From NCBI GenBank assembly GCA_964476375.1, contig CAYYZW010000171.1:1-14861 (forward strand): a stretch of 14,861 bases of DNA, given 5' to 3'. This stretch comes from SAT2750 sp964476375 (GTDB lineage: Bacteria > Planctomycetota > Planctomycetia > Pirellulales > Pirellulaceae). Of this stretch, positions 8,077-14,861 are shown piece by piece. Each line of letters opens with the position of its first letter. Within the stretch, counting starts at the first letter, position 1. Under the pieces are notes generated by a model, which saw only the letters and a program-made list of their open reading frames with translations, had not been told where the DNA came from and did no database searches. The position numbers were made by a program, and so were the translations under genes.

Positions 8077-9135
8077 ATGGATATGCAGTCGAGTGACCTG
8101 CGATGGAAGCGAACGAGCTGGCTGGCGATGCTGGTCTGCGCCATCGGTGGGTCCTCCCTTGTCATCGCCCAGCAGCCAGAGCGGGTCGACTTCAAGGAAC
8201 AGGTTTGGCCTCTTCTGGAGGCACACTGTTTTTCCTGTCATGGCCCTGGCAAGCAGGAAGGAAGCCTCAGGCTGGATGCCAGGCGGGTGGTGCTGACCGG
8301 TGGCACCAGTGGCCCGGCTGTTGTCCCAGGGAATGTTGCCGAGAGCATTCTTTACCAGCGCGTGGCCAGTGATGCGGTGGGGGACCAGATGCCCCTGGAG
8401 GCGGAGGCACTTGGGGAGGACCAGCGCGCCTTGCTGCGCCACTGGATAGAGCAGGGTGCAGAATGGCCGCTTGGAATTGGTTCCGATGCAGAATCGGTCG
8501 AGGTTCACTGGGCATATCAGCGTGTGGAACGCCCCCGCCTGCCGCTGCCACGGCGAAGCGACTGGATTCGTAATCCGATTGATACATTTGTCCTTGACCG
8601 GCTCAACCAGCAAGGCCAGCGTCCTTCCCAGCGTGCGGAACCCCGGCGCCTACTCCGTCGCCTTAACCTGGACCTGGTTGGTATCCCTCCCACGATTGAA
8701 GAGGTGGAAGCATTTGCAGCCTCCACGGACCCCCGGGCCTATGAGCGGATCGTGGAGAAGCTGCTGGCATCCCCCCTCTATGGAGAACGCTGGGCTCGAA
8801 CCTGGCTTGACCTGGCCCGCTATGCCGACAGCAACGGTTACCAGGCAGACCAGTATCGCAACATCTGGCCGTACCGTGACTGGGTCATCCGGGCGATGAA
8901 TGCGGACATGCCGTTTGACCAGTTCACACTGGAACAGTTGGCCGGGGACCTGTTGCCATCGTCCACGGTGGACCAGAAGATCGCCACGGGATTCCACCGC
9001 CTGACTACCTGTAACGTGGAGGCGGGTGTCGAACCGGAAGCCAACCGGGTGCACCAGGTGATCGACCGGGTCCACACGACCGGATCAGTCTTGCTGAGGA
9101 CCACGATCCCCTGCGTCCAGTGTCACAGCCACTAG
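8077..9135 (+). CDS. N-terminal part: PSCyt1 plus truncated DUF1549
   Basis: 352 codons before the amber stop. The start is ATG 8077, or ATG 8083 (9 nt from GGGA at 8070-8073, arguably better spaced). A Sec-type signal peptide reaches about A-Q-Q (31-33). The first heme motif is C51-F-S-C54-H55-G-P in PSCyt1. DUF1549 begins near residue 188 with L-L-R-R-L-N-L-D-L and contains W-L-D-L-A-R-Y-A-D-S-N-G-Y and E-Q-L-A-G-D-L-L-P. The second motif C346-V-Q-C349-H350 is followed by Ser-His and the stop. If translated and stable, this fragment would be an exported protein keeping both CxxCH motifs but losing the C-terminal domains. Confidence 0.75.
   Translation: MDMQSSDLRWKRTSWLAMLVCAIGGSSLVIAQQPERVDFKEQVWPLLEAHCFSCHGPGKQEGSLRLDARRVVLTGGTSGPAVVPGNVAESILYQRVASDAVGDQMPLEAEALGEDQRALLRHWIEQGAEWPLGIGSDAESVEVHWAYQRVERPRLPLPRRSDWIRNPIDTFVLDRLNQQGQRPSQRAEPRRLLRRLNLDLVGIPPTIEEVEAFAASTDPRAYERIVEKLLASPLYGERWARTWLDLARYADSNGYQADQYRNIWPYRDWVIRAMNADMPFDQFTLEQLAGDLLPSSTVDQKIATGFHRLTTCNVEAGVEPEANRVHQVIDRVHTTGSVLLRTTIPCVQCHSH
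9133..9135 (+). other. In-frame amber codon at the conserved Lys of C-H-x-H-K-Y-D-P
   Basis: The reading is CAC-AGC-CAC-TAG-TAC-GAT-CCG. The module 1 paralogue reads CAC-GAC-CAC-AAG-TAT-GAT-CCG at the same place (second CxxCH of DUF1549). The Ser for Asp change is, as I recall the family, a normal variant; only Lys to stop is disabling. TAG is used as the true end of four other genes in this window (450, 7872, 11185, 12629). Confidence 0.85.
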
Positions 9136-11187
9136 TACGATCCGTTCCTGCAGCGCGAGTACTACCAGCTGTTTGCTTTCTTTAACAACACGCCGCTGGA
9201 AGTGGAGGGGAACGGTGTCACCTATAACTTTGTCGGCCCCACGATGGACTTGCCGCTCAGTCAGAACCAGCAGGTCCAGTTTGCGACCCTGGAGGCAGAA
9301 AAGAAGAGCCTGGAAGGCCAGATCGTCAGCCGCAGGGAGGCCCTGCAGGCAGACCGGCAGGCCTGGGAGGCAGAACTGGTTACGGTAGCTGCCGAGGCGC
9401 CGCGCTGGCATGTGCTGCAGGTGGAGAGCTTTTCATCCCTGGGAGGTGCCTCTCACGAGATCCTCAAGGACCAGTCGGTACTGGTAAGTGGAAAGCGTCC
9501 GGACCGGGACACCTACACTGTCACGCTTCGGAGCGATCTGGAACAGATCAGTGGCCTGAAGCTGGATGCATTGACCCACCAGAGCTTGCCTGGAAACGGG
9601 CCGGGGCGCCATGTCAAGGAGCGGCCAAATTTTGTTCTCAATGAATTAACGGTCCAGGCGGGGCCAGCTGATGGCGATGTGGGGCTCGAAATGCTTACCC
9701 TGCATACGCCCCAGGCTGATTTTTCCCAGCAGAACTTGAAAGTGGCAGGGCTCATTGACGGGGATCCAGCGACTGGCTGGGCGATCAATCCCCAGTTTGG
9801 CAAGCCGCATTTTGCTACCGTGTTGACCAAGAAAAAGATTGGCGGATCGGGTTGGAAGTTTATTGTTACGCTGGAACAGAATTATGGTGGATGCCGTACG
9901 ATCGGCAGGCTGCGGATTTCTGCTATGACCGGTATGCCGAGTCCCAAGATCCCAGAGCCGCTTCTGGTAATCCTGGAAAAACCGGCCGCAAAGCGATCGG
10001 AAGCGGACCAGGAGAAACTGGATGAGTATTTTTTCAGTCTCGACGCGGAGATCCAGTCCCTGGTCACGCAGCGTGCCGGCGTCCAGAAACAACTGGAGAG
10101 CATCCAGCCGATTACGACGCTGGTGATGATTGAGCAGGAACAGCCACGCAAAACGCACCTCCTCCGGCGAGGCGATTTCAAGGATCCCCAGCAGCAGGTC
10201 CAGCCAGGAACGCCCGGGAGCCTGCCTGCGATGGAGGAGGGGCTGTCGGCCGACAGGGTCGGGCTGGCACGCTGGCTGGCCAACCGGGACAATCCGCTCA
10301 CATCGCGGGTCACGGTCAATCGCTGGTGGGCAGACATTTTTGGTCGAGGCATTGTCGCCACCGAGGAGGATTTTGGAACCCAGGGGGACCGGCCGACACA
10401 CCCGGACCTGCTGGACTGGCTGGCTGTGGAGTTCATGGAGAATGACTGGTCGATGAAACATGTTCACCGGTTAATCGTGAACTCGGCGACTTATCAGCAG
10501 TCCTCGCACGTTTCCCCCGACCAGCTTCAACAGGACCCGCAAAATCTGCTACTGGGACGCGGCCCCCGGATTCGTCTGTCGGCGGAGATGATCCGTGACA
10601 ATGCACTCCAGGTGAGCGGTCTGCTGAGTCACAAGATGGGAGGCCCCCCGGTTTACCCACCACAGCCTGCCGGCATCTGGCGGCATGTGGGTCGAAATGA
10701 ACCGAAGTACAACACCTCCAGTGGTACCGACCGGTTTCGCCGTGGGATTTACGTGTTCTGGCGCCGTAGTGCCCCCTACCCCAGCTTTACCAATTTTGAC
10801 GCACCCGATCGTGCTTCCTGCGTGGTCCGCCGGTCCCGCACGAACACGCCGCTCCAGGCCCTGACATTGCTGAACGATCCGGCTTTCCTGGAGATTGCCA
10901 GGCACCTGGCCCAGCGGATTGTTGACCTGCCCGAAATAGCCGATGACAGGCAGCGGATGGCACAGGCCTTTCAACTGGTTGTCTCCCGTCGGGCCAGTAC
11001 CGGGGAACTGGACACGCTGCTGGAGTTCTATCGGACGGAGCTGGCCCGCTTCCAGGCGAATCCAAAGGTCACCAGCGAGGTACTCGGGGCAACCACGGTG
11101 ACCGGGCCGGAGAAACCGCAGTTGGCTGCCTGGCTCTCGATTGCCAATGTTCTGTTAAACCTGGATGAGACGATTACCAAGGGATAG
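9136..11187 (+). CDS. C-terminal part: end of DUF1549, discoidin-like domain, DUF1553
   Basis: 683 codons in the same frame as the N-terminal part, with no start of its own close to the stop. The first alternative, GTG 9202, has only a weak GGA upstream and would cut into the domain. After the DUF1549 tail comes a short helical region, then a beta-rich stretch (about 9406-9930) with D-G-D-P-A-T-G-W-A typical of F5/8 type C (discoidin-like, galactose-binding) folds, then a second helical region. DUF1553/PSD1 follows with R-V-G-L-A-R-W-L, N-P-L-T-S-R-V-T-V-N-R-W-W, F-G-T-Q-G-D-R-P-T-H-P-D-L-L-D-W-L, S-A-T-Y-Q-Q-S-S and T-P-L-Q-A-L-T-L-L-N-D-P. All PSD1 landmarks are intact, arguing against long-standing decay. 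Module 1 carries LamG in place of the discoidin-like domain. Confidence 0.72.
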   Translation, partial: YDPFLQREYYQLFAFFNNTPLEVEGNGVTYNFVGPTMDLPLSQNQQVQFATLEAEKKSLEGQIVSRREALQADRQAWEAELVTVAAEAPRWHVLQVESFSSLGGASHEILKDQSVLVSGKRPDRDTYTVTLRSDLEQISGLKLDALTHQSLPGNGPGRHVKERPNFVLNELTVQAGPADGDVGLEMLTLHTPQADFSQQNLKVAGLIDGDPATGWAINPQFGKPHFATVLTKKKIGGSGWKFIVTLEQNYGGCRTIGRLRISAMTGMPSPKIPEPLLVILEKPAAKRSEADQEKLDEYFFSLDAEIQSLVTQRAGVQKQLESIQPITTLVMIEQEQPRKTHLLRRGDFKDPQQQVQPGTPGSLPAMEEGLSADRVGLARWLANRDNPLTSRVTVNRWWADIFGRGIVATEEDFGTQGDRPTHPDLLDWLAVEFMENDWSMKHVHRLIVNSATYQQSSHVSPDQLQQDPQNLLLGRGPRIRLSAEMIRDNALQVSGLLSHKMGGPPVYPPQPAGIWRHVGRNEPKYNTSSGTDRFRRGIYVFWRRSAPYPSFTNFDAPDRASCVVRRSRTNTPLQALTLLNDPAFLEIARHLAQRIVDLPEIADDRQRMAQAFQLVVSRRASTGELDTLLEFYRTELARFQANPKVTSEVLGATTVTGPEKPQLAAWLSIANVLLNLDETITKG

Positions 11188-11194
11188 GGACAGA

Positions 11195-12631
11195 GTGAAT
11201 ATTTCTCAGCAATTACGGATCGAATGCAGTCGCCGCGAGTTGCTCCAGCGCAGCGGGCTGGGAATCGGTTCGGCGGCACTGGCGACCCTGCTGGCGGACG
11301 ATCTTGGATTTGCAGATCAGCCACCATCCCGGGATTCGGTTCACCGGATGGCGGCCCGGGCAACCCATTTTCCGGCCCGGGCAAAGAACGTTATTTTCCT
11401 GCACATGGTCGGCGCTCCCTCGCAACTGGATCTGTTCGAGGACAAGCCGGTACTGCGAGAAAACGACGACAAGCCCTGTCCCGATCACCTGCTGGAGGGA
11501 CAGCGGTTTGCTTTTCTTCGGGGTCATCCGAAGTTGATGGGTTCCCGTTTCACGTTCTCCAGGCATGGTGAGTCGGGCCAGGTATTTTCGGAATTGCTGC
11601 CGCATATTTCCGGGATGGCAGATGATATTGCGATTCTCAAGACGCTCCACACCGAGCAGTTTAACCACGCTCCGGCGCAGTTGTTCATGCAGACCGGCTT
11701 CCCTCGCTTTGGGCGACCCTGCATTGGATCCTGGGCAACCTATGGACTGGGGTCAGAGAACCGGGATCTGCCTGGTTTTGTCGTCCTGATTACCGGGTCG
11801 GTGGGGGGTGCCGGGAACAGCATGTGGGGCAGCGGTTTCTTGCCAACGCTCTACCAGGGTGTCGAGTTTCGCAGCAAGGGGGACCCGGTACTTTTTCTTT
11901 CCAACCCGGCAGGCATGAAGAAGCCGGATCGTCGTCGCATCGTGGATGTCATCAACCGGCTCAATGCCCAGCAACTGGAAGAGATTGGTGACCCGGAAAT
12001 TGCCACCAGGATCGGCCAGTATGAGATGGCTTTCCGCATGCAGACATCGGTGCCAGAATTGATGGATATCAGCCAGGAATCCAAGCAGGTCCACCAGATG
12101 TATGGCACAACACCAGGAAGTGTCAGCTTTGCCAATAATTGCCTGCTGGCTCGCCGCCTGGTGGAACGCGGTGTGCGGTTCGTCCAGCTGTTTGACCAGG
12201 GCTGGGATCACCACGGGTCGCTCCAGTCCAGCCTTTCGAACAAGTGCAGGCAGGTGGACAGACCGGTTGCAGCGCTGCTGAAAGATCTCAAGCGGCGTGG
12301 CCTGCTGGATGAGACACTGGTTGTCTGGGGAAGTGAATTCGGGCGGACCCCGATGTTGCAGAATGACCGTGCCAAGGCGGGACGCGATCATCACAAGGAT
12401 GCTTTCTGCATCTGGATGGCAGGTGGGGGTATCAAGGGAGGAGTCACGGTTGGTGAGACCGATGACCTGGGTTACTTCCCGGTCAAGGATCCTGTCAGCG
12501 TCCACGATTTTCACGCCACGCTTCTGCACCTGCTCGGTGTCGATCATGAGCGACTGACATACCGCTTCCAGGGACGGCCGTTTAGGCTGACGGATGTTGC
12601 TGGAAATGTTGTCCAACCAGTGATTGCCTAG
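11195..12631 (+). CDS. DUF1501 family protein, module 2
   Basis: A predicted 478-aa paralogue of the DUF1501 protein at 6426-7874, clearly similar along its full length. S-R13-R14-E-L-L followed by G-L-G-I-G-S-A-A-L-A-T-L-L is a probable Tat signal. Motifs are G73-A-P-S-Q-L-D-L-F, G-S-W-A-T-Y-G-L-G-S-E-N, G-W-D338-H339-H340, E-F-G-R-T-P and G-R-D398-H399-H400, with the C-terminal H-D-F-H-A-T-L-L-H-L-L-G-V-D-H-E-R and F-Q-G-R. GTG 11195 is chosen because AGGGA (11186-11190) precedes it and the N-terminus then matches the usual short lead-in before the twin arginines. An in-frame ATG at 11165 would overlap the upstream gene without a ribosome site. Only 7 nt separate it from the interrupted gene, so translation is probably coupled. 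It ends in TAG inside a likely terminator. Confidence 0.87.
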   Translation: MNISQQLRIECSRRELLQRSGLGIGSAALATLLADDLGFADQPPSRDSVHRMAARATHFPARAKNVIFLHMVGAPSQLDLFEDKPVLRENDDKPCPDHLLEGQRFAFLRGHPKLMGSRFTFSRHGESGQVFSELLPHISGMADDIAILKTLHTEQFNHAPAQLFMQTGFPRFGRPCIGSWATYGLGSENRDLPGFVVLITGSVGGAGNSMWGSGFLPTLYQGVEFRSKGDPVLFLSNPAGMKKPDRRRIVDVINRLNAQQLEEIGDPEIATRIGQYEMAFRMQTSVPELMDISQESKQVHQMYGTTPGSVSFANNCLLARRLVERGVRFVQLFDQGWDHHGSLQSSLSNKCRQVDRPVAALLKDLKRRGLLDETLVVWGSEFGRTPMLQNDRAKAGRDHHKDAFCIWMAGGGIKGGVTVGETDDLGYFPVKDPVSVHDFHATLLHLLGVDHERLTYRFQGRPFRLTDVAGNVVQPVIA

Positions 12632-12642
12632 CTGGTTTTTTT
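12615..12642 (+). terminator. Likely intrinsic terminator of module 2, overlapping the stop codon
   Basis: AACCAG (12615-12620) pairs with CTGGTT (12632-12637) across an 11-nt loop that contains the TAG stop, and a run of seven T covers 12636-12642. The stem is short, so efficiency may be modest, but it ends module 2 cleanly. Confidence 0.5.
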
Positions 12643-12692
12643 CAAACATGTCCTGCCGCGATGATTTATCCAGTGGCCTGTTTTTATCTGAC

Positions 12693-12721
12693 TTGTCCAA
12701 GCCGGGCACATCTGGGAAAAT
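12693..12721 (+). promoter_or_regulatory. Candidate promoter for the propeller/peroxidase gene
   Basis: TTGTCC (12693-12698) and GAAAAT (12716-12721) are 17 nt apart, a sigma-70-like arrangement with an imperfect -10, placed between the module 2 terminator and the next gene. Confidence 0.3.
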
Positions 12722-12738
12722 AACCGTGGAAACCTGAT

Positions 12739-12755
12739 GGGATCCGCGTGATCCC
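12739..12755 (+). promoter_or_regulatory. Inverted repeat in the leader of the propeller/peroxidase gene
   Basis: GGGATC (12739-12744) and GATCCC (12750-12755) form a perfect 6-bp stem with a 5-nt loop, 11 nt before the GAGG of the ribosome site (12767-12770). It has no T-tract. It could be an operator half-site pair or an mRNA hairpin; no regulator is identified. Confidence 0.3.
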
Positions 12756-12776
12756 CTCCTTCTGCCGAGGTAGGAC

Positions 12777-14555
12777 ATGTTTTTTCAGAAGCTCGTGCTT
12801 GTGCTGGTGGGGGGAGGCATCAGCCTTTCCATGGCTGCCGGGAACCTGGCGGCCCAGGTCCTGCACGAGCAGGCACGTTTTCGTCGTCCTATTGCCGTGG
12901 TGGCCTCCGGACAGCCGGACCAGGTACTGGTTGCAAATCGGCGGAGCGGATCGATCTCGCTGGTGGACCTGACCGTGGGAAAGGTTCTTCGGGAAGCAGT
13001 CGTTGGCCAACAGCTATCAGACATGATCCTGCTTCCTGGGACAGACTGGTTGGTGGTCACCGATGAGAAAAAGCACGAGCTGATCCTGGTCGACCACCAG
13101 TCGCTGGAGGTGATCCACCGGGTTGCGGTCAGCCCCTACCCCGTTTCCGTGCTTTCCGACCGAACGGGATCCTGGTGTTACGTGACATCGCTCTGGTCAC
13201 GTCGTCTCTCTGTGATCCAGCTCAACCACAAGGAGATCGCCAGGTCGCAGGTAACACAGCTTTTCGATCTGCCATTCGCCCCCCGCGAACAGTTGCTGGT
13301 GCGGGATGACAGGACATTGATCGTGGCCGATTCTTTCGCTGCCAACCTTGCCATCCTCCAGACCGGTCTTCCATCGGACGGGGATGTCACGCTGGCCGGG
13401 CGACAAAGCTTCCCCGGCCACAATATCCGTGGCCTGGATGTGAGCCTGGACGGAAGCATGTTGCTGGTCGCCCACCAGATGCTTAACGAGCTTGCCCATA
13501 CCGTGCGAAATGATGTCCATTGGGGTCTATTAATGTCGAACGACCTTCGCTGGCTCAAGCTGGACAATATTCTTGAAGGAGGTTCGGACATCTATGCCGG
13601 AGCCCATATGCATCCGCTTGGTGAGGCCGGGAGTGCCACCGGGGACCCCTCGGCCCTGCAGGTCGCACCCAGCGGAGCGGTGGTGGTGGCACTTGGTGGA
13701 GTGGGGGAGATTGCCCTGGGAAAAGAAGATGATTTTAGCCTCCGCCGTATCAAGGTGGGGCGGCGTCCAACGGCACTGCTTATCCGTGAGGATCATCAGC
13801 AGGTTCTGGTGGTGAATACGTTTGATGATTCCCTGTCGGTCGTGGACCTGTCGCTCTACGAGGAAGTAAAGCGTATTTCCCTGGGGCCGGCAGGTGAGCT
13901 GACGGATGTGATCCGGGGTGAACAGCTCTTTTTTGACGCAACTATTTCTCACGATGGGTGGATGAGCTGTAACAGTTGCCACACCGATGGCCACACCAAT
14001 GGCATGCTGAACGACAACTTCAGTGACAGGTCCTTTGGTGCGCCCAAGCGAGTCCTTTCGCTCCTGGGCCGAACCAATACGGCACCCTTTGCCTGGAATG
14101 CCGGGAGCCCGGACCTGGCGACACAGATTCGTCGTAGTGCCGAGAACACGATGCAGAGCGACGAGCCGCTCTCGGAAAAAAAAGTGAACCAGCTGGTTGC
14201 CTTCCTCAAGACCCTGCCATCTCCGCCTCCGGTCGACCAGCTTCGGGGTCAGCTCGATCCAATGTTGATTGCCCGTGGCAAGGAGGTCTTTGCCTCCCGC
14301 AAGTGCGCCGAGTGTCATGCTCCCCCGATGTACACCTCCCCTCGCACCTATGATGTTGGTTTGCGTGACAAGGAGGGGAACGTGCGGTTCAACCCGCCCC
14401 CGCTGGTCGCTGCGGGACAGCGAGGCCCCTACCTTCATGATGGCAGGGCGAAGGAACTGGAGGATGTGTTCCTGACGTTTGCTCACCCGGACGGCGGGAT
14501 GAGCTGGGATGCGGAAACAGTCAAGGCCCTGGTCGCCTTCCTGCGAAGTCTCTGA
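12777..14555 (+). CDS. Exported YVTN-type beta-propeller fused to a di-heme cytochrome c peroxidase/MauG-like domain
   Basis: A predicted 592-aa protein. GAGGTAGGA (12767-12775) precedes ATG 12777, and a Sec-type signal peptide ends near N-L-A-A-Q (about 27). Residues 35-370 carry repeated blades with a V-L-V-A-N/V-V-N...S-I-S-L-V-D-L pattern typical of YVTN/surface-layer propellers. From about residue 380, G-E-Q-L-F-F-D-A-T-I-S-H-D-G starts a cytochrome c peroxidase-like domain with C398-N-S-C401-H402 and C510-A-E-C513-H514, then P-P-P-L-V-A-A-G-Q-R-G-P-Y-L-H-D-G-R, the family's heme-pocket segment. Family knowledge suggests peroxide reduction or MauG-type oxidation of a partner using two c hemes; which applies is undetermined. 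Distal heme ligands cannot be assigned by eye. It probably has its own transcription unit but sits among four other predicted CxxCH motifs in modules 1 and 2, suggesting a shared redox role. Confidence 0.87.
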   Translation: MFFQKLVLVLVGGGISLSMAAGNLAAQVLHEQARFRRPIAVVASGQPDQVLVANRRSGSISLVDLTVGKVLREAVVGQQLSDMILLPGTDWLVVTDEKKHELILVDHQSLEVIHRVAVSPYPVSVLSDRTGSWCYVTSLWSRRLSVIQLNHKEIARSQVTQLFDLPFAPREQLLVRDDRTLIVADSFAANLAILQTGLPSDGDVTLAGRQSFPGHNIRGLDVSLDGSMLLVAHQMLNELAHTVRNDVHWGLLMSNDLRWLKLDNILEGGSDIYAGAHMHPLGEAGSATGDPSALQVAPSGAVVVALGGVGEIALGKEDDFSLRRIKVGRRPTALLIREDHQQVLVVNTFDDSLSVVDLSLYEEVKRISLGPAGELTDVIRGEQLFFDATISHDGWMSCNSCHTDGHTNGMLNDNFSDRSFGAPKRVLSLLGRTNTAPFAWNAGSPDLATQIRRSAENTMQSDEPLSEKKVNQLVAFLKTLPSPPPVDQLRGQLDPMLIARGKEVFASRKCAECHAPPMYTSPRTYDVGLRDKEGNVRFNPPPLVAAGQRGPYLHDGRAKELEDVFLTFAHPDGGMSWDAETVKALVAFLRSL

Positions 14556-14564
14556 CCCGACGGC

Positions 14565-14861
14565 CTAGCGTTGCCAGTCTTCATCGAAGGGAGCCGCTTC
14601 CCCGGTCGGATTGACTGGCAAGGGGATCTGTCCAGCCGGAAGGGGACGTGCCACCCGGGGGTTCTCCGTGGGGGAGAGCGATCTTTGACGTCGAGATGAC
14701 CATTCCCCGGCGAGCGTCTCCGCTTGCATGGAGAGATCCATCTGGGACTCGATTATCCGTCCACCTGGCTGCTGGTAACGGGCAAGGATATGGAGACTTG
14801 ATACTGCCGGAAGTGGACTGGGAAATGGCAGATCGATCTGGATCGCATCCCCGTCGACGGA
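14565..14861 (-). CDS. Hypothetical protein, C-terminal end (5' end beyond the window)
   Basis: The minus strand is open from the window edge to a TAG at 14567-14565, giving 98 residues. The visible part starts with G-D-A-I-Q-I-D-L-P-F-P-S-P-L-P, goes through a beta-like stretch (S-S-L-H-I-L-A-R-Y-Q, then R-I-I-E-S-Q-M-D-L), and ends in a Pro/Arg-rich, probably disordered tail closing with D-E-D-W-Q-R. I do not recognise the family. Support for a real gene is the uninterrupted frame, a plausible amino-acid mix, and the lack of a convincing plus-strand gene here. It converges on the propeller/peroxidase gene with only 9 bp between stop codons and no visible terminator between them. Polarity means the rest of the gene lies to the right of the window. 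Confidence 0.5.
   Translation of the reverse strand, partial: SVDGDAIQIDLPFPSPLPAVSSLHILARYQQPGGRIIESQMDLSMQAETLAGEWSSRRQRSLSPTENPRVARPLPAGQIPLPVNPTGEAAPFDEDWQR

Larger units (their letters stand above)
8077..11187 (+). pseudogene. PSCyt1-DUF1549-discoidin-like-DUF1553 gene of module 2, interrupted by one in-frame TAG
   Basis: One continuous frame of 1036 codons plus stop, paralogous to the large gene of module 1 and broken only by TAG at codon 353 (9133-9135). Upstream are a signal peptide, PSCyt1 and most of DUF1549. Downstream the frame continues at once with Y-D-P-F and Q-R-E-Y-Y, the expected continuation of DUF1549, then F-F-N-N-T, a central discoidin-like domain (about 444-618) and DUF1553 (about 726-1015). 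No other stop or frameshift is seen, so the lesion is recent, a sequencing error, or suppressed. The missing residue is the Lys of C-H-x-H-K-Y-D-P, so AAG to TAG is a single-base change. The DUF1501 partner starts 7 nt after the end, so the stop could be polar on it. Confidence 0.8.

Noticed and set aside
9133..9135. Genome-wide TAG reassignment or pyrrolysine insertion
   Set aside because: TAG is the natural end of the ThuA-like gene, both DUF1501 genes and the interrupted gene itself, each right at the expected family C-terminus. No pyrrolysine machinery is visible in the window.
11165..11194. ATG start for the second DUF1501 protein overlapping the upstream gene
   Set aside because: No ribosome site; it adds an Arg/Asp-rich lead-in foreign to the family, whereas GTG 11195 has AGGGA upstream and gives the usual distance to the twin arginines.
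1..14861. tRNA, rRNA, CRISPR array, insertion sequence or attachment site
   Set aside because: No clover-leaf-like segments, regularly spaced repeats, transposase-like proteins or terminal inverted repeats were seen by eye on either strand.

Overview
The window looks like chromosomal DNA of a planctomycete (Pirellulaceae-like). It is GC-rich and dense with families typical of that phylum: PSCyt1/DUF1549/DUF1553 proteins, DUF1501 proteins, a Tat-exported Gfo/Idh/MocA oxidoreductase, a ThuA-like protein and a J-like membrane protein. This placement rests on family content, not on a marker gene. I see no tRNA, rRNA, CRISPR array, insertion sequence or phage gene.

Layout. (1) 1-2032: the 3' end of a ThuA-like gene, then a Tat-exported Gfo/Idh/MocA oxidoreductase; both families are usually tied to sugar metabolism. 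A strong intrinsic terminator (2069-2107) follows. (2) 2127-3077: a single-pass membrane protein with a J-like N-terminus lacking HPD, a Lys/Pro-rich linker and a probable beta-sandwich C-terminus. Its start lies only 19 nt beyond the terminator. (3) 3199-7874: module 1, a PSCyt1-DUF1549-LamG-DUF1553 protein followed 14 nt later by a DUF1501 protein. (4) 8077-12631: module 2, a paralogous pair with a different, discoidin-like central domain. Its first gene is broken by one in-frame TAG at 9133-9135. (5) 12777-14555: an exported YVTN-type beta-propeller fused to a di-heme cytochrome c peroxidase/MauG-like domain. (6) 14565-14861: the C-terminal end of an unrecognised gene on the minus strand, convergent with the previous one.

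How the genes may work together (inference): nearly every product carries a Sec-type or Tat-type signal or a membrane anchor, so the region appears to serve the cell envelope. Both large module proteins have two CxxCH c-type heme motifs and the last plus-strand gene has two more. The DUF1501 partners belong to a family placed near the alkaline phosphatase/sulfatase fold. Heme proteins, putative carbohydrate-binding domains and hydrolase-like partners side by side suggest a redox-linked envelope system acting on glycans, but the biochemistry of these families is, to my knowledge, not established.

The most striking observation is the amber codon at 9133. It sits exactly where homologues have the Lys of the C-H-x-H-K-Y-D-P motif, while the reading frame is intact for roughly 350 codons before and 680 codons after it. 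TAG is an ordinary stop for four other genes here, so code reassignment is unlikely. A recent nonsense mutation, a sequence error or local readthrough remain possible.
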